A stretch of 6,909 bases of DNA from MWDT01 sp035506315 (GTDB lineage: Bacteria > Verrucomicrobiota > Verrucomicrobiia > Opitutales > Opitutaceae), in assembly GCA_035506315.1 (NCBI GenBank), contig DATJPQ010000271.1:1-6909 (forward strand). The letters are read 5' to 3'. Each line of letters opens with the position of its first letter. Within the stretch, counting starts at the first letter, position 1. A program made the translations under genes and the position numbers. This document shows, piece after piece, positions 4,258 through 6,909 of this stretch. The notes under the pieces are model-generated. The model ran no database searches, was not told where the DNA came from, and was given only the letters and a program-made list of their open reading frames with translations.

Positions 4258-6909
4258 GTGCCGTCCCCCGACAAAGATTTCGTTCATCTCCACCTTCACA
4301 CCGACTACAGCCTGCTCGATGGCGCCTGCCGCATCGACCGGCTGATGGACCGCGCGAAGGCGCTGGGGATGACCGCGCTCGCGCTCACCGACCATGGCAA
4401 TCTTTTCGGCGCGATCGATTTCTACAACCAGGCCAAAGCGAAGGGCATCAAGCCGCTGATCGGCTGCGAGATTTACCTCGTCGAGGGCTCACGTCTGGAA
4501 AAGGCCGGTCGCGCCGAGGAGGGCAAGAGTTTCTACCACATGGGGCTCCTGGCGAAAAATCTCCAGGGCTACCAGAACCTCCTCAAGCTCGTCTCCGATG
4601 CCCACCTGCGCGGCTTCTACTACAAACCGCGCACCGATCTCGCCACGCTGGCGCAATACGCGGACGGTCTCGTCGGCTTCACCGGCTGCCTCGCCGCCCT
4701 CGTGCCGCAACACCTGCTGTACGACCGCTACGAGGAGGCGCGCCGCGCCACCGGCCGCTTCGTCGAAATCTTCGGCCGGGAAAATTTCTTCGTCGAAATC
4801 CAGGACCACGGCATCCCCGAGCAGCGCAAAATCATCCCCGGCCTGCTCAAGCTCGCGCAGGAGTTCGGCCTGAAGGTGATTTGCACGAACGACGTTCACT
4901 ACGTGCGCGCCGAGGATGCCGGCCCGCACGACGCCCTCCTGTGTATCCAGACCGGGGCCAAGATTGCGGATACCGACCGCATGCGTTTCAGCGGCACGCA
5001 GTTTTACCTGAAATCGCGCGCCGAGATGGCCGCGCTCTTCGGCGAAGTGCCCGACTCGCTCGTCAACACGCAACTCGTGGCCGAAATGTGCAACCTTGCG
5101 ATACCCTTCCCCAAGGGTTCGGAGCGTTACCCCAAGTACCCGCTGCCACCCGAGGTCAAGGTCGACCGCGCCACCTACCTGCATCAGCTTTGTGTCGCGG
5201 GATTGAAGCGTCGTTACGGCGTCGAGTATGCCGACGTCGCCGCCCGGACGCATGTGGCCGAGCACCTGAAAATCCTCGACGTGCCGCCCGGTGAAAAACC
5301 GCAGGCCCCCGATTACGCGAACCTCCAGCCCGACGAGGAATTGGTGGTGCGCATGGCGTACGAGCTCGCGATCATCGAGGTCACCGGCTTCATCGACTAC
5401 TTCCTTGTCGTCTGGGATTTCATCCACTGGGCGAAGGAGCACGGCATTCCGGTCGGTCCCGGCCGCGGCTCGGGCGGCGGCAGCCTCGTGGCCTACGTCC
5501 TCAACATCACCAATCTCGACCCGATCCGCTTCAAGCTGCTCTTCGAACGCTTCCTCAACCCCGAGCGCGTGTCGCCACCCGACTTCGACATCGACTTCTG
5601 CATGCGCCGCCGCGGCGAGGTGATCGACTACGTGCGCCAGGAGTACGGCGACCAGTGCGTGGCCAACATCATCACCTACGGCACGCTCGGCGCCAAGATG
5701 GTGATCCGCGACGTCGCCCGCGTGCACGACCTGCCCTACGCCGAGGCCGACCGCCTCGCCAAGATGATCCCCGACGAGATCAACATCTCGCTCGAGGACG
5801 CCATCGTCAAATCCGCCGACCTCCGCGGCGAGCTCGAGCACAATCCCGCCGCGCGCCGCATCATCGACTCGGCCCGCGTCCTGGAGGGCATGGTGCGCAA
5901 CACCGGCAAGCACGCCGCCGGCATCATCATCACCGACCGGCCGCTCGACGAGTTCGTGCCGCTCACGTTGCAGGAGGGCGACGTCACCGTGCAGTTCGAC
6001 ATGAACGCGGTGACCAAGCTCGGCCTGCTGAAGATGGACTTTCTCGGCCTCAAGACGCTCACGGTCGTCGCCGACGCCGTCGACAACGTCCGCCGCACCG
6101 CCGATCCGCAATTCGACATCGAGCAGATCCCGCTCGACGATCCCCCGACCTACCGCCTGCTCAACTCCGGCAAGACCGTCGGCGTGTTCCAGCTTGAGTC
6201 CGGCGGCATGCAGAACGCCTGCAAGCTCGTTGGCGTGGACAATATCGACGATATCAACGCCATTTGCGCGCTCTACCGGCCGGGTCCGATGCAGTTCATC
6301 CCCGACTACGCGCGCGGCAAGAAAGACCCCTCCACCGTCCATTATCCGCATCCCCTGCTCGAGCCGATTCTCAAGGAAACCTACGGCATCATCGTCTATC
6401 AGGAGCAGGTGATGGAGTGCGCCCGCATCATCGCCGGCTACACGCTCGGCGGCGCGGACATGTTGCGCCGCGCCATGGGCAAGAAGGACGCCGAGGCGAT
6501 GGCCCAGGAGCGCGTGAAGTTCGTCGCCGGCGCGAAAAAGGTCCACGCCATCGAGGAATGGAAGGCCAACGAGATCTTCGACCTGCTCAACAAATTCGCG
6601 AGCTACGGCTTCAACAAATCGCACTCCGCCGCGTATGCGATCATCGGCTACCAGACGGCCTTCCTGAAGGCCAACTACCCGGTGCAGTTCATGGCCGCGG
6701 TGTTGAGCTCGGAAATCGGCAACTCCGAGAAAGTCTCCCACTTCATCGACGAGGCCCAGGTCATGGGCATCGAAGTGCTCGGACCGGACGTGAACGAAAG
6801 CCGCGAGAGCTTCACGCCGGTCATCAAAAAAGTTTCGGGTTCCGGGTTTCGGGTTCCGGGTTCCGGAAGTTCCAAACTCGAAACTCGAAACTCGGAACCC
6901 GGAACTCCG
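4258..6909 (+). CDS. dnaE: DNA polymerase III subunit alpha, replicative polymerase (3' end outside window)
   Basis: The catalytic subunit of the replicative DNA polymerase; 884 codons are visible and the frame leaves the right edge still open. The N-terminal PHP domain (about 10-280) starts HLHLHTDYSLLDG and keeps its metal ligands (H12, H14, D21, H46, E71, H94, C144, D212, H214), so an intrinsic 3'-5' exonuclease is plausible, unlike in E. coli. The palm has GPGRGSGGGS and PPDFDIDF with catalytic D444 and D446; the third Asp is D594 in KMDFLGLKTLT. Fingers motifs such as ALYRPGPM and FNKSHSAAYA follow. The start chosen is GTG at 4258, because homology begins a few residues later. The only in-frame ATG upstream (4111) lies in the REPIN-like repeat and would add 49 unlikely residues. 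No Shine-Dalgarno sequence is seen. From about 6832 the sequence turns into a 7-bp repeat array translated in frame. Confidence 0.95.
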   Translation, partial: MPSPDKDFVHLHLHTDYSLLDGACRIDRLMDRAKALGMTALALTDHGNLFGAIDFYNQAKAKGIKPLIGCEIYLVEGSRLEKAGRAEEGKSFYHMGLLAKNLQGYQNLLKLVSDAHLRGFYYKPRTDLATLAQYADGLVGFTGCLAALVPQHLLYDRYEEARRATGRFVEIFGRENFFVEIQDHGIPEQRKIIPGLLKLAQEFGLKVICTNDVHYVRAEDAGPHDALLCIQTGAKIADTDRMRFSGTQFYLKSRAEMAALFGEVPDSLVNTQLVAEMCNLAIPFPKGSERYPKYPLPPEVKVDRATYLHQLCVAGLKRRYGVEYADVAARTHVAEHLKILDVPPGEKPQAPDYANLQPDEELVVRMAYELAIIEVTGFIDYFLVVWDFIHWAKEHGIPVGPGRGSGGGSLVAYVLNITNLDPIRFKLLFERFLNPERVSPPDFDIDFCMRRRGEVIDYVRQEYGDQCVANIITYGTLGAKMVIRDVARVHDLPYAEADRLAKMIPDEINISLEDAIVKSADLRGELEHNPAARRIIDSARVLEGMVRNTGKHAAGIIITDRPLDEFVPLTLQEGDVTVQFDMNAVTKLGLLKMDFLGLKTLTVVADAVDNVRRTADPQFDIEQIPLDDPPTYRLLNSGKTVGVFQLESGGMQNACKLVGVDNIDDINAICALYRPGPMQFIPDYARGKKDPSTVHYPHPLLEPILKETYGIIVYQEQVMECARIIAGYTLGGADMLRRAMGKKDAEAMAQERVKFVAGAKKVHAIEEWKANEIFDLLNKFASYGFNKSHSAAYAIIGYQTAFLKANYPVQFMAAVLSSEIGNSEKVSHFIDEAQVMGIEVLGPDVNESRESFTPVIKKVSGSGFRVPGSGSSKLETRNSEPGTP
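6832..6909. repeat. palindromic heptad array inside the dnaE reading frame
   Basis: Five perfect GTTYCGG heptads run from 6832 to 6866. A short junction (6867-6873) follows, then inverted heptads from 6874: three AAACTCG, one GAACCCG and one GAACTCC, to 6908. The window ends there, so the full extent is unknown. In the dnaE frame it is read as Ser/Gly/Pro/Glu-rich sequence (VSGSGFRVPGSG, then SSKLETRNSEPGTP) with no stop. It directly follows the conserved GPDVNESRESFTPV and stands where homologues go on to the '(Y/F)GL.A(I/V)KGVG' stretch. Unit size, arm count and inverted arms match the 1663-1809 element. Confidence 0.7.

Noticed and set aside
4489..6741. 750-codon open frame on the minus strand
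   Set aside because: It is antisense to dnaE; the product is a Val/Asp/Glu/His/Leu-rich mirror of GC-rich codons and has no recognisable domain.
6832..6909. CRISPR-like array
   Set aside because: Units are 7 bp, contiguous and without spacers, and they turn into an inverted arm.

Overview
The window is about 6.9 kb of GC-rich bacterial chromosome carrying housekeeping genes, with an unusual load of small dispersed repeats between them and, at the right edge, inside one of them. DnaE has an intact PHP metal-binding set. AroA and Cmk abut with no gap, and PlsC lies downstream on the same strand. Palindromic heptad repeats of the GAAACCC/GGATTTC kind are present. Together these suggest a Verrucomicrobiota member, possibly Opitutaceae-like. 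That placement is an inference from gene style and repeat type and was not checked by a search.

Layout. At 3-296 (+) the 3' end of a gene enters from the left edge; it reads like the C-terminus of a SAM-dependent methyltransferase. At 691-383 (-) there is a small cysteine-rich protein, probably a 5'-truncated DUF3795 family member. The 692-811 gap holds short degenerate tandem repeats. At 1471-812 (-) is plsC (acyltransferase of phospholipid synthesis). The gap 1472-1915 has no convincing gene and is a repeat island: an 11-bp inverted repeat, four hairpins with GNA triloops, a large palindrome of 7-bp units, and a 31-nt hairpin. Then come cmk (2590-1916, -) and aroA (3937-2591, -), joined stop-to-start. 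The divergent intergenic region 3938-4257 carries a REPIN-like pair of GTAG-footed hairpins. dnaE (replicative DNA polymerase III alpha) starts near 4258 (+) and runs off the right edge.

How the genes relate. aroA (chorismate pathway), cmk (CMP/dCMP phosphorylation) and plsC (phosphatidic acid synthesis) are co-oriented and probably descend from one transcription unit, now split by the repeat island. dnaE is divergent from them.

The most notable observation is at the right edge. A palindromic heptad array of the same class as the one between cmk and plsC lies inside the dnaE reading frame. It keeps the frame open and would add a low-complexity segment of about 26 residues between the fingers region and the helix-hairpin-helix region. 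Second is the REPIN-like element upstream of dnaE, whose two stems co-vary. No defence system, CRISPR array, integron or complete mobile element was found.
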